Positions 48,969 through 60,901 of a stretch of DNA of 64,000 nt are shown one piece after another; position 1 is the stretch's first letter; the number at the start of each line of letters is the position of its first letter. Origin of the DNA: Bactrocera neohumeralis (lineage: Eukaryota; Arthropoda; Insecta; Diptera; Tephritidae). Position numbers and translations under genes: made by a program. The notes beneath the pieces were generated by a model that ran no database searches, was not told where the DNA came from, and saw nothing but the letters and a program-made list of their open reading frames with translations. The DNA is taken from assembly GCF_024586455.1 (NCBI RefSeq), contig NC_065922.1:35398089-35462088 (forward strand). Reading direction: 5' to 3'.

Positions 48969-50958
48969 TCACCAAGGACGCCAAACATCCGCTAATCGTT
49001 GAAGCTCCACTTGCTCTTGCAGCTGTGCGTCGTTGTAGCCGTTTTCAAGCTGTTGTTGTTGTTGGTGCTGATGATGCTGCTGTGTTGCGAGCGGATATTG
49101 TGCATTCTGTCGCTGACCACCACTCAGCACTTGTCGCAAACGCTTACGTTCAAAAATTTGCTGTCGTATTTTTAATAGAATATCACGTTTATCCTGTTGG
49201 TGTTGATGGTATTGTTGTTGCTGGTGCAAGTTTTGTGTGCTTTCATGTGTTTTTTCGCAGACATCAGGTAGTTGGCTATAGTTGAGAAAATTTGTACTAC
49301 TGGAGGTCGAAAATTTATCCGTTAACACAGAGTGTTTAATGTGTTTTTCCGTCGTTTTTATTTTGCTTCGCCTTATGGTACGTGGACTCGTTTGGTGGGC
49401 GGTGGATATGTGTAATTTGGTTTTTGACGATTTTAATTTGTTTTCAAAATTCTCTAAATGGTTGTGTAAATTATCGGCATCATTGTCGCAAAGCATTTGC
49501 TCTTCCTCGGCATCCACCGCTGCTTCTTGCAGGAAGTTTTCATAAAATCGGCGGGCGTTCATTTGTTGGCTCTGTTGGAGTTGCTGAAAAATAGAATTAA
49601 AAGAGAATTACGAGAGATTATTGGAAATATCTTTTTTTTTTTAATAATTATGCCGGGGAGATAAATATTAATTTTTATAGCAAAAGAGACATCAATTTTG
49701 CGATAAAATTGTGGTTTACTATTTATATGTAATTTAATAATAATTATGCTCTGATCAAGGTATATTAAGTTTGCCACGTTCACTGTAAAATACGATACTA
49801 TAAATTATATATTTATATAAAATATATACATATATAAATGATCTGCCTGATGAGCTGAGTCGATTCAGCCATGTTCGTCTCTCTGTATATACGTCAATTA
49901 GTCCCTCATTTTTTGATTTGTTGATCTGAAATTTCGCACACGTCCTTTTCTCTCCAAGAAGCTGCTCATTTGTTGGAACCGCATATATCGGACAACGATA
50001 TATCGCTTGCCATACAAACTGATCGATCAATATCAACTTCTTCCAAGGAAACTTCTTTATTTAACAAGATATCGTGACGAAATTTGGCACCAATTATTAT
50101 CTAAGGCATTGCTACAATTTCCGAAGAGATTATTGAAATCAGAAAACTATAGCATATACCTGTCATACAAACTGACCGTTCAAAATTTAGCTTCGTTATG
50201 AAATACTTTTTTATTCGACAAGGCAGCGGACCGAATTTGACATCAAGTATGATCTGTGACTGTGCTATAAATTCCGAAGATTTTGTTTAGATCGGACGTC
50301 TATAGCATATAGCTGCCATGCAAACTGGCTCAACAAAATCAAGATAAATATATTTTTTCACCCCTTCGTGCTATAAGAAACGCAATTATTAAGGCTATTG
50401 TAGGCGAAGTTAACGTTATTTCATCTTTTTAAATAACTACAAACTAACTTTTTGTTGTTAGTTCGAATTTTTACAACCAAATTTAAACACTTTATACACT
50501 TCATTATTTCCAAATCTTCTCACTTAAATTTTTCGCCATTAATAAGAAATTTGTTTCTTGTTTTCATGAATTTGATTTGTTTATTGTTAAATTTTCCACT
50601 TTTGGCCATATTTGTTTATCTCTAGTTCATTGCGAAAGGTTTTCAAACACACACATTTTACAAAAAACACGATTTTCCGCCAATTTCGTGGCAATTTTCT
50701 CACCTTAGCCCTGGACTTTTCGGCCAAAAATAAGCACAATTTCATTATGTGATCAGCAGTGAATTGTTGTTGATTTTCCGGCAATGTTGTTGTTGTTGCA
50801 TTCACTTGCGCTGTGCTCGCTTCTATGGACAAAGTAGCTGCTTCTTGTTGTGCTATTGTCTCTACGGCTTTGGCATCGACAGGCAAGCCACCCGCCTTCG
50901 CATTGGTCACATTCGTTTTGATATCTCTGTATTTCAATGCTTTATACGTTAAACCCAT
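48969..50958 (-). CDS. Two-exon gene, Q/H-rich protein of unknown function (289 aa)
   Basis: Exon 1 is 50958-50704 (85 codons, AACAAATGG start context) and exon 2 is 49583-48969. The intron (49584-50703) begins GTGAGA, ends TTTTTCAG, is in phase 0, and holds a family A copy. Residues 66-100 span the junction and look like the conserved core: FTADHIMKLCLFLAEKSRAK, then QLQQSQQMNARRFYENFL and an acidic DAEEEQ patch. The middle is Ser/Thr/Lys-rich. A basic, probably helical stretch (KRDILLKIRQQIFERKRLRQ, residues about 215-234) precedes Gln/His runs, and the protein ends DVWRPW. There is no signal peptide or membrane segment, so cytoplasmic or nuclear location is likely. I do not recognise the family. 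Splice phase and composition make it a real gene. Confidence 0.8.
49745..50430 (+). repeat. Family A copy inside the intron of the Q/H-rich gene
   Basis: Contains ATGATCTGCCTGATGAGCTGAGTCGAT, TGAAATTTCGCACACGTCC, CAAGAAGCTGCTCATTTG and three CATACAAACTG-type units (about 50010, 50160, 50315). It ends TATTGTAGGCGAAGTTAACG. Oriented opposite to the host gene. Confidence 0.85.
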
Positions 50959-50997
50959 TTGTTTGATTTTTTTCGGTTTTTTTTCTAGCCTATATGC

Positions 50998-51011
50998 ACA
51001 AGTGCACTTGT
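50998..51011. promoter_or_regulatory. 14-bp perfect palindrome with two E-box cores upstream of the Q/H-rich gene
   Basis: ACAAGTGCACTTGT, 40 bp upstream of the start codon, with CAAGTG and CACTTG (CANNTG) half-sites. It may be a bHLH-type site or a 5' UTR feature. Position alone is the argument. Confidence 0.3.
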
Positions 51012-51014
51012 AAC

Positions 51015-52055
51015 GGTAAATAAATTGTTTCGAGCGGCCGCACTTTCAATCCTTCCGTACACTACAAAATCTGCGCGTTGAATGTCGAGATTTTCAAACG
51101 ACTCACTATCCTTATACCCACACCAAGTGCTCTTTTACTGCTACACTAGCTCAATCAAATACAAAAATACACCCTTACATACTTACACACGTATGTATAT
51201 TGGAAAACGAAAAAACATAAACATTTCCCGCCCAAAAATATATTTGAACAAACAAACAGCAACAGTCAGAATTTTCCCAGCGTTGCTTCAACATTGCTCC
51301 GACTGCTCTTTTCAATACGTTCGTACACCACGCAGCACTCCACCGCCACCACTATGTAGTATGCTCTCTTTTCAGTTGCTGCCTAAAGCAGCATACGTTT
51401 GTATGTATAACGCGCTATGGCTGCAATGTTTGCTGTCCGTTGCACTTCAAAAACTTTTCACTTTCTTAGTATTTTCTTTTCTACCCATTTAGGCTTATTT
51501 TCGGTTTTATTTTGAGATATTTTCTCATTTTAACGCCACATTTTTAATAATTCCATACATTATAGCGACCGAAAGCCACATTTTGAAAGGCAACATTGAG
51601 ACGAAAAAAGAATTGAGTTATAAAAATAAAAACATATGCACTTTGAATACAGCGAAACAATGCCACTGAAACACATGTTCCGCGTCTACGTCTGTGATGA
51701 CTAAAAATATATCACAACAAACACACGCGTGCAGCACATGCATCATAAATAGGTACTATGTGCCCTGTAGGGAACCGGAACCAGTTATCATGTAGAGAAA
51801 ATTATCATCTCTGACTTGAGCTTTTATCATTTCTGTATTAATAAATATTTGATTTTGTAATGTGAATAACTATTTTTTAGACATGTAAACGCAAAATTTA
51901 CATTTTATTTTGTTGCTTCTGGGAATTGTCAAAATTTTAGGATTACCGATTGGCGAAGCTATGGACGATTATTATTCCAAAATCAGCAGAATGATGCGCA
52001 ATACCTTTAAGCTTATACTTCAATTAATATTTCTTTCATTTCTTCTGTACGCAGA
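51015..52055. other. Upstream region of the Q/H-rich gene; no other gene recognised
   Basis: Promoter-side DNA with a GAGCGGCCGCAC patch at 51032-51043. The 136-codon plus frame at 51082-51492 has no domain and is not called. Confidence 0.4.
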
Positions 52056-52059
52056 AGTT

Positions 52060-53060
52060 GTAAAGAAAACGCAAAATATTTAATTATATGTTAATATCTA
52101 TTTTGTGGCCTTCAAAATAATTCCCACCAGATGTAATATACTTATGTCAACGATTTTTCCAGTCCTTGAAACACCTTTCATAAACATTTTTTGGGATGGC
52201 TTTCAGCTCTTTTAGCGAATTTGTTTTATCTCTTCGATCAACTGAAAACGAGTTTCACGGAGCGGCAATTTCAGTTTGGCGAACAAAAAAATCACACGGA
52301 GCCCAGTCTGGTGAATACGGTGTTTGATCGGTGTTAGTCATTGCATTTGTGACTTTAAATCGTGGCTTGATGCAATGGTGCACAATCATCGTTTTCAACG
52401 GATATTCTTACGCTAACGCCTCAATACGGCCAAATAGCAATCCTTATTGAACGTTTGTCACTACGGAACAAATTCATGACGTACCAAATTACGAATATCG
52501 AAAAAAATGAGCATCATCTTGATTTTTGAGCAGCTTTGGATAGTTTTGGTTTTGGTTACGGCTCGTTTTTTCCCCTCCATTCTGATGATTGTTGACTTGT
52601 TTGCATGCCAAACTCATAAACCCACGTCTGATCGGATTATAATGCTATCCATGAATGTGAAATTCGAATTCGTACGATCAAGTATGTCCAGAGACCTGTT
52701 TACGGTACTCTTTTATCGGGACTAGTAGAGCAAGAACGCGTTTCATACCCAAAATATTCACCAAATTCATTCGCACGGACTCGCGAGAGATGTCGTGCTT
52801 TCCTGCCATTTTTCTAATACTTGTTTGGCGATTTCGAAGCACCATATCTTTCACTTTTTTTAATATTTTCATCAGTTGAAGAGGTCGAAGGTCGTCCATA
52901 ACGAGGAATATCTTCAACGATCTCTCGACCATCTTTAAAGGCTTTGTACCGCTCGAGGCTTGTGTTTTTGATAAAACTGTATAACCGTAAGTCTTTTCCA
53001 ATATTCGCAAAGGCTGACTTTACACAGATCACATTGACAAACTTTATATCGATTTAGTCG
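52060..53060 (-). mobile_element. Mariner (DD34D-type) element, near full length, broken
   Basis: Minus strand, in order: YKAFKDGREIVEDIPRYGRP with STSSTDENIKK, then VKDMVLRNRQTSIRKMAGK, SRESVRMNLVNILGMKRVL, and YRKQVSG. Next, VHHC (second Asp region, Asp replaced) and TNTDQTPYSPDWAPCDFF with the third Asp. Then LKLPLRETRFQLIEEIKQIR, and CFKDWKNR and GNYFEGHKIDI at the end. The first-Asp block (GDExW) is missing through a deletion between about 52500 and 52680. Multiple frame breaks. Confidence 0.85.
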
Positions 53061-53064
53061 AAAA

Positions 53065-54375
53065 TTTCACATACCACTGTGACCCAGCTGGCAAACTATA
53101 AAAATAATTCTCAGTGCTTCTGGTTGAGTATTTCTCAGGAAGCAAAATTGTTGTAGTTACGAACGGCTGAGCACAGAGATTTACGTTTGATAAACATTTA
53201 GAGACATTTATCTGTAATTGATAAAGTATCGACCAAGAACTTCAATTCAATAATGCAAAAATTTTGAATTCTGCATCATCGTTGTATATAAATATAAAAT
53301 TTCGGCTAATTACTTCCACATCATTATATTTTTATTTATAGGAATACAATTTCTATGTACTTTCTGACCATCTCAAAATTTCCTAGTGGCACAATGAAAT
53401 ATTAATTAATAATATATTAAGCAGTTAACAGCATGTTCTTAACAGCAGCACTGCTCCATAAAATTATGATCTGTTAGCGGAATATAGATAACAACGACTT
53501 TAGTACTGAGATTTATGACAATGATCTAGTGGACTTCGTTTAGCCCTAGGCCTTTTCGGTCGTTTATAAGTCTTCAATACGAGATTTTATGATTTGTAAA
53601 CAATATGTCTTTAACAAATGATTGCTTCCCGTTGCCTCCAAATTAAGGGATTATATCCACTTGCAAGTCAGAAAAAACGATTTTTTTGCCGAGGCATTTA
53701 ATATATGTATGTAATAATGTAATAGATACTTGTACATTTATAAAATTTAATGAATTTTAATAATTGCTGATTCATTTTGAAAAAACTCTAGAATGTCGCG
53801 ATGCCATAGTCGATTGCGTATCACTGTGAAAGAACTGTTCTGTCTAAAATTATTTCAAACCAAATAAAACAAATAAATGTACTATTATTATAGATAACTT
53901 CAGGTATTTATGGGGGACTAGTCAAAATTTTGATTTTTAATACAATGGCGACTTTTAAAAAAAATATCGTTTTTTGTAAAAAAAAAATTTATTATAGGCT
54001 AACGTAAACATCGAAAATATGATACAAAAATCTTATTCCATTGAACATTACCTTATAAATATGTATATGTTAGAAGGTGATGTAAAAATTTCAAGTCGAG
54101 TGATCCAGCCGTTTTAGAGAATTTTTTCTCACTTAAACCATCACGTACTTAAAAATATATATATGTATATATCAAAGGTACATATTTGAATAATGTCTCC
54201 TGAAATTTTGATATAAATGTCGAAAACTCAGCCTCAGTTCCCTGGGTTTTTAAGGAAATTTTTTTTATTTCTTTTGAGGAGATATCTTTCGCTTGAGGTA
54301 TTGAACGGACAACGGTGCAAGCTCCGAAGAAATTGTTCAGATCGTGTCACTACGGCAAATAACCATCAACCGGTA
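53065..54375. other. No gene; weak family E copy at 53730-53850
   Basis: AT-rich. AATTTTAATAATTGCTGATTC and ATTTTGAAAAA, then CACTGTGAAAGAACTG, echo family E. A family A scrap (GAAGAAATTGTTCAGATCGTG) lies at about 54328-54350. Confidence 0.4.
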
Positions 54376-54380
54376 ACCGA

Positions 54381-54999
54381 TTAAGGAGTTGCATGGGTTT
54401 CCTCGGGTAAAAGGCAGCCTTTTTTCAAATTTTTTTCTCATATAAAAAATTTAATATTTAATTCGAATTTTTTATTGTTAAAAATTTTATTGTTATTAAC
54501 AAAGAAATCCTGAAATTGTTGGAAAAAAATATTTTAAATTCGGCCATTGCGACGCCATTACCGATGACCGAAAAGATGCAGCCCCGTTGGCGAGATAACT
54601 CCTTTACAAAATCATCTAAAGTGAAAAAAGACATGAAGGTTGAATTTTTGGTAGACATTTTTACAAAAAAAGTTAAAATTTCAGTGAAAATTTCTCGACG
54701 TTTTTTTTCAAATAGTTGTAATCGAAAAAAAAATCCTTCAACCCAGTCTTTAAGAACTGTATTTCAGAGGCCTGTGTAAAATTTCATGAAGATCGGTTAA
54801 ATAGTTCTCAAAAAATCTTGCCAACCGATTTCAAAAACATAGTTTCGAGAAAAACGCGTTTAAAGACGGCGCAATTAGCTTAGCTAGCCTCGAGCGCACA
54901 AGTTCTCAATGCTGTATCTCCGAAACTATTACTCGGATCAACTTTAGGACAATATTCTAGAGGATTTTTTGAAACCCCTATACCCATGCAACCCCTTAA
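54381..54999 (+). mobile_element. Family C TTAA-type TIR element, copy 4
   Basis: TTAAGGAGTTGCATGGGTTTC at the left and GCAACCCCTTAA at the right, with the family core (GCGACGCCATTACCGATGAC, CGCGTTTAAAGACGG). Both TTAA ends are kept. The short frames inside are chance. Confidence 0.85.
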
Positions 55000-57387
55000 A
55001 ATCAAGTTCCTCTTTCCTTCCTTGTTTTTCCTTTCTTTGACGAATTATCGAGTTTTGTTATGGTTTTGATTGACTTGCTTCGACTGTAAAGAGCCAATTT
55101 GAGAATAGTCTTTTAGAGCTTCAGAACGTGCTATAACTGTTGAAGATTGTCGTGAAATAAAAAAAATATTTGTCGTCGAGGATATCGAAAATACAGATAC
55201 CTACAAGCAAAAAAGATTTTCAAAACTAACTTAGTTTCAAAAGCACACTCTAAAACTTTGCAATTTCATACAGCTAATTTAAGCTTAATAATGCTTTGTG
55301 TGAACTTTCGGGATTTTCTAAAGCATAACTGTGTATCAGGTTCAAGAGGGTTGCTTTTAAAACATTTTACCATTTGGGTGTGGATGACTACAGATTTGCA
55401 TTGCAGAAACGTGTAACTGACATTTCGTTTATTCCCAGCACTGCGTGCATGGCTGCGCGACCTTTGGCTCTGGCTACGCCATAAGCGCTGCCTGCTCTTT
55501 CACTTGTCACACGAACCGCTGAGCATATGGCCATAAAGATATGTAGATATGTATATTAATGTACGCACACAGTGAATGCCACTAATGTGCCGCCCAGCAA
55601 TGCCATACACGCATGCATACATACATATGTACATGTATGAGTGATGCGCTGTGTCTTGATGATGGCGCTAAAAATAGCCGCCGGGAAGACACTTTGCGCG
55701 CTTGTCGCATCACAATATATTTTATTTTATTTATTTCCTCCCCGCTCCGCGTTCCGCACTCATTTCATAATGTTCTAATAATGATTCTACTGCACTTTTC
55801 GGCCACACATGTGTGTATTCCCCACGAACTGATTGCGTGTGTGTGTGAGTTGTTGGTATTTCGCTTTTTTCTTTAATTGCCGCTGAGTGGCTGCTATCAG
55901 TGCGACGCAAATGCACTGCACTTGAACTCATTGAGCCACTTTTAAAATATGTTTTCTTTTTATTTTTATACTCAAATGTATGTGTGTGTGAGTACATACA
56001 ATAATGAATGTGTATGTGTGTGTTGGTATGTTTGGCTTGCAACGCATTTGTGTGTTTGTGTTGTCTTGTAGGCATGTCAGTGCTATTGGCTGCTTGCGTG
56101 CGTGTGTTTGTATTTTTATTCTCTGTATGTGCGTATCTGCATATTTCGTATGCTTGTTTTCATAACCGTTTCATTTGTGTCTATTTTCGGTTTCATGGGA
56201 ATATTTAACATATGTTTTAACTTTACAGCGCACAACATGACCCACGAGCATACACACGCGCATGTGCACCATACACATAAGTATGTTTGTCTGTATGTAT
56301 GTATGTTTGCATTTAAGAAGGAAAATTCTGAAATTTTTCTGGCACATTTGCATGCCCAATTCTTTCTTAAATATACATGGTATTTGTTATTAAATGCCCT
56401 CTGATTCACTTCATGCCCGCAGAAATTGATTATCCCCACATAGACTTCGATCGCTGCCATTCCTTTTGCATTGCAGCCTCATTTACTTTGCTCCTTATGG
56501 TCTCGTTGCTGGTGCTCCCCTTTTTGAAGAGGGCGTCTGCTTTTCATTTAACACTTGGCGATAAGGAGCGCACTTGTAATGCAATATATTGAGCTGCACA
56601 TTACACACATACATATATACATACAAACATGTATGTACATATATGCATACATACATATATCCACGTATCCATATAATTCGTATGCTTTCAGCGTAATCTC
56701 GTTTTCATGTTTCTATTTCTGGGCGGTGTTGGAGTCAAAGTTGATGGGAATGTTGTTGCTGTCAGTGCATTTCTTGTTGTGTTTGGTTTTTTTTGTTGTT
56801 CTTGTCGGTATCTGTCAATTAGTAAGTTCTTCTTATACAAGTGGTAAAATATCCTTGGTATGAATTCTTGTTTTCACTGTTGTTACTGCTTGTTCGCTTA
56901 TTTGGCATTCAACAGAAATTCTTTTCCCACAATTTGAAAGTTTTAATTACACTAGTGTTATTAACGGGTCGAGAAGTTTGAAATTTATACGCACTTCAAG
57001 TTGCAAGGGTGAAATATCAAATTTTGTATAAGTTTTGAAAGCAGAGAATTTTAGATTCAAACGAAGGCGGTTTAGGGGGTTTAAGGTCAAGTAATATAAT
57101 TCGAATGAAATATAATTAAATTAAATCAAATTTGTTTAAGATAATGTTAAAAAAACAAACATAATTTATAAAGTTAAAAAACATTACACATTTTTTTTTT
57201 AATTTAATTTTTCTCTACCGTTCCAAGATAACTTTAAGCGCGGGGTTATAACTTACCGCTTATGACTTATATACATATTTAAAACATGTTAGTGGAAGAA
57301 AAGTGTAAAAGCATCCAGGCAAATATCGGGGCACATTATCAAAAAATAGAGACTAATAGCATAAGTATATGGTTCACCTTCATATAC
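55000..57387. repeat. Microsatellite-rich, gene-free DNA
   Basis: CATA/TATG arrays at about 55608-55640, 56278-56310 and 56605-56660; GT-rich runs at about 55978-56060. The long open frames on both strands (55731-56075 -, 56102-56404 +, 56116-56460 -, 56555-56863 +) follow the simple sequence and encode no recognisable domain. Confidence 0.55.
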
Positions 57388-57555
57388 ATATGTATGTATG
57401 TACATTAGAGTGGGTCAATTTGTATGGAGCAAAAAAAATGCACCAAGCGGTTATCAAAATCGTAAACTACGATGAATTCTAAGAAAATTTGCCCAAGAAA
57501 CCATGGCTCTAAAATCAAAACGGAGCCTCCGGTTTTTAACGAGAAACTTTTCATT
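57388..57555 (+). repeat. Left terminal inverted repeat of the 3.5-kb element
   Basis: Pairs with 60716-60883 with a few mismatches and a small insertion near 57422-57445. Confidence 0.85.
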
Positions 57556-57826
57556 TTGTTTTTTTTTTTTTTTCAATAAATGAAATGAAATCGGACGAGA
57601 ACCGATGTATTCAGCGTGGTATGGTCGTTGGCCGCTGTGGTCGGTATGTGTATATGTTACCTATCCACCCATAAAAATTAAAATAATAATAAATAAAATT
57701 CAAACATTAATAGCTTTCATCTTCCGCGAAACCGTATTGCAGTTAACAATATCATTTTATATCTATATAGCAAAAACTTAACTGTTAAGGGCCAAACAAA
57801 ATATAATATACTTCTAAAGTTCAGAA

Positions 57827-60106
57827 TTAATTAGTTTTAAGGTCTTGTTTGCTGTCCATCCTAGATGTTGCGTTTCGACTTGCAACCGTGACTGCCATAA
57901 CACCATCGCGATTTTTTTCTATAGTTCGACGTGAAACGCTAGTTAGCAGTTGCACAAAGCGCTCGGTTCCTTGAATATGTGGAGGAATTTGTGGATCCGG
58001 AAGTGGAGGATTGTCAAATTCTATGTATTCGAGCAAATGGTCATAGGGTATGTTTGCAGTGAAGGGCGGCTCCGACAAAATGCTATTGTTATCTAAGTTT
58101 ATCATCTCAACATAATCAGTGCAGTCAAAATTTATAGTTGGTTTTTTGTAAGCTCTTAATTTTGTTGGGTCGTAAAGTTTTTCACGATAGTACAAAATTT
58201 TTTTTAAAGCCCTCTGGCGCACTTCCTTTCTGGCATCAAAAAGCATTGTTAGTAGAACATTTTCTGAATGTGCAAAATATGAGTTATTTTGAACAACATT
58301 ATTTACAATTTCGCGCAGATTTTGTGGTAAATATTGCGTTGAATAAATATATTTGCATAAGAGTGAACTGCCATATATTACCGAGTTGTAATACTTAACA
58401 TTAAAGTACATACTTAGGTACGTAAACTTTCATGACAAACGTTGCTAAAATTCTTAAATTTTCGGATGGTGAATTTGTTGTGACGTACAATCGCAGAAGT
58501 CTACTAGCTTTGGTTAACCAACGAGAGTGAACGATGGGTCCAGGTTTCACGTTGCCTAAATCTTCTGGACAGGAACCAATATGAATAGCGTTGGCTATCC
58601 GATACAAATACTTAACGTCCGTTGAAAGAGTTTTTTCATGTTCTGACGACAAGGAAGGAGGCATATTCCCCAGCAAAATACGCTGAAAGTCGGGTACAAC
58701 CTACAAAAAGAACAAGTTACTTATTTAGAACCAAAAATAGAGATCTTCATTAAAGTATTAATTCATTGCTTACCTGAATCCATGGTTTCCATTAATTTTG
58801 TCAGAGCTCCACTGTCAGTTCGCGGTCCACTAGTAGTTGATTTTTCTAGCGCGCAAAATAAGTGGCGAAAAGGTAACTCATTAAAATGTAACAAGCAAAC
58901 AAACCAGTGCAATGGTCTGTCTAACAGTACTTCAAACCGTCGTAGTATGCCGTTTTCCGTGCCAGTATTGCTGACTTCACCGTCGCAGCAAATACCAACC
59001 AGATCGAAAAGAGCTAAGTTCTTTTTAACAAAGAAGTCATATAGCAGCTTTTGTTTTGTACCAGCGTCCTCAGCATTGAGTGTTAAATGACCCAAGAGTT
59101 CGGTTTTAGGTTCTCGCACAACCACGATATGAGACTTTAACCACTTTTGGGTGAAGCTTATGATTAACCTTCTCCATTGTCAATGATTCATCTTTTCTGC
59201 CATCAAATGAGAATGCCAGCACGCTGGAATCTCTGCATTGTTTTTGAAGCACAGAATCCCTGATTTTTTTCTTTTCTCGCGCTACTTTACATTTGTCCAC
59301 AATAATAAGTTCCCCATTGTCGTCTTTGAAATCTATATCTTTAAAAAGTGCCGTAGCCAAACACGCAGCAACTCTGTCTGACACACCAAATCTGTCGCAC
59401 ATCATAGCATAATTGGGGGTATCAAGTCTTTTCGTATACGGGCCGCGCTTAATAACAATTGGCCTTTCTGCATTCGGTGTTTTGAACACAAGATCTTCAT
59501 CAACGTCCATATCTGATGAGTCAGGCCGGTAAGATGAATATTCAGTAGCTGTTGGAGCCAAATCCAAATCGACAACATCCGTCAGGACCGCTGGAATTGT
59601 CAGTTTCCTCGCGGTATGCTGATCAGTCAAAAATTCGTGTAAATGATCAGGCATCAAACCACATTAGCAACAATTTCTTTGTAAATCGCACTTGCATTTT
59701 CCAATATAGAATAAGTTGTTCATAGTCTTGATAAATGCGGTGTATTTTTTAGACGTAGACGTGCCTTTTGTTTCTTTAAAATATTTATTAAGAGCTTGTT
59801 TATTACGGTTTTCTTCGTCATTATGCCAATATTCAATTTGCTCCAAATTTCAATCAATTTATCCGCCACTTGTGGAGTAAAAGATGCGTACGAAAACATT
59901 TTATTTCTATTTTTAGACCGAACACTCAAAAAAAAAAAATATTTTAAAACATCGCGGCAAGTTGGTAAGTTTAGTTCGTGTAAATCACTTGGCAAACCAA
60001 AAGCACTAAAATTTGGATCTGACATATGCTTCAAATATGATTCCGAGAGATTTGATAATGTAATATCTTTAGCACAAGAACTAATTGATATAGGAGATGA
60101 CTCCAT
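57827..60106 (-). pseudogene. Broken large transposase-like gene of an unrecognised superfamily
   Basis: Start ATG at 60106 (MESSPISISS). Blocks in order: LPTCRDVLKYF; a cysteine cluster GKCKCDLQRNCC (likely metal-binding) hit by a TAA at 59664-59666; an acidic patch (SDMDVDEDL) and KRGPYTKRLD; DRFGVSDRVAACLATALF; FSFDGRKDESL; VGICCDGEVSNTG; WFVCLLHFNELPFRHL (C-x2-H); HSRWLTKASRLLRLYV; NNSYFAHSENVLLTML. Asp in FDGRKD and CDG, the C-x2-H and the R-W block are laid out as in RNase H-fold cut-and-paste transposases (hAT, MULE, Kolobok and P share a C-x2-H). A 73-bp GT-AG intron spans 58701-58773. Frame breaks near 59.83, 59.12 and 58.41 kb and at the intron junction make this copy dead. Related multicopy arthropod proteins are recalled, not searched. 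Confidence 0.75.
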
Positions 60107-60715
60107 AATTAAAATACGCTTAAGTTTTGCTTTAAAATGTTAGAATCGCGAAAATCAGAGGCACACACTTCTTCCTTGAGTAAAAACTTCTAACTGTAAT
60201 ATTGTATCAAAATAATTTAAAGCGATGGTTTTTTGTTTTATTAGTAATTCATCACTTTGCTTTCTCTGAGAAGTTGATAAAATCATAGCAAACAAATAAA
60301 ATTGCAAATCAGACAAACAATGAAATTGGAATGATTTGGTTTTCTGGCTGCAATACAACACCGAATACCAAACTCAAGATGTTTCCCTTCAACAGTTCTT
60401 AAAATTTCCGATCTTTAGTGTTTTCAAAAATTACCGTTTTATGGGAGGTGGGCGTGGTTAGTATCCGATTTCGATCAGTTTCCAGATATCTCTTAAGTAG
60501 GCATTGTGTAATATGTATACCAAATTTGAACGAAATCGGTGGGGTGGTTCCAGAGATATGCATATGAACTCATAAGTTGCCACGCCCCTATAAAAAATTT
60601 CTGTACTGTCGAATTTTCTGCTTAAATACAACATCACATACCAAATTTGAGCAAAAGCTTCGATAGCTACAAAACAAGCAAACAATCGACAGTGGAATAG
60701 GAATATTTTTTTTTT

Positions 60716-60883
60716 ACACATTACAATATACGAAATTTTCTCGCTAAAAACCGGAGGCTCGATTTTCATTTTAGACCCATGGTTTCTTGGGCAAATTTTC
60801 TTAGAATTCATCGTAGTTTACGATTTTGATAACCGCTTTGTCAAGAAAAAAATTGACCCACTCTAATGTACATACATACATAT
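60716..60883 (-). repeat. Right terminal inverted repeat of the 3.5-kb element
   Basis: Complement of 57388-57555. Key shared boxes are the complements of GGTTATCAAAATCGTAAAC and TTGCCCAAGAAACCATGG. Confidence 0.85.
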
Positions 60884-60901
60884 TTATCGTATCGAATTTT
60901 A

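Larger units (their letters stand above)
57388..60883 (-). mobile_element. 3.5-kb DNA transposon with ~165-bp TIRs and an uncharacterised transposase-like gene
   Basis: The ends are inverted repeats: ATGTACATTAGAGTGGG at the left and its complement at the right, extending inward about 165 bp through the TACGATGAATTCTAAGAAAA and GAGCCTCCGGTTTTTA boxes. No target-site duplication can be fixed, because the inverted match continues into flanking TATG/CATA sequence. Between the ends lies one minus-strand gene in broken frames (57827-60106) plus about 0.6 kb of noncoding subterminal DNA on the 5' side. No piggyBac, hAT, P or mariner signature is obvious. Confidence 0.8.

Noticed and set aside
48830..49545. 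Long plus-strand frames (151 and 87 codons)
   Set aside because: Antisense shadows of exon 2 of the Q/H-rich gene; the repeats in that exon keep the other strand open.
51082..51492. 136-codon frame (+) upstream of the Q/H-rich gene
   Set aside because: No recognisable content and no splice partner; promoter-side DNA.
55731..56863. Several 100-114 codon frames on both strands
   Set aside because: Driven by GT and TATG microsatellites.
60155..60361. 68-codon frame (-) upstream of the transposase-like start
   Set aside because: Probably subterminal noncoding DNA of the element; no block fits the family and no splice pair was found.
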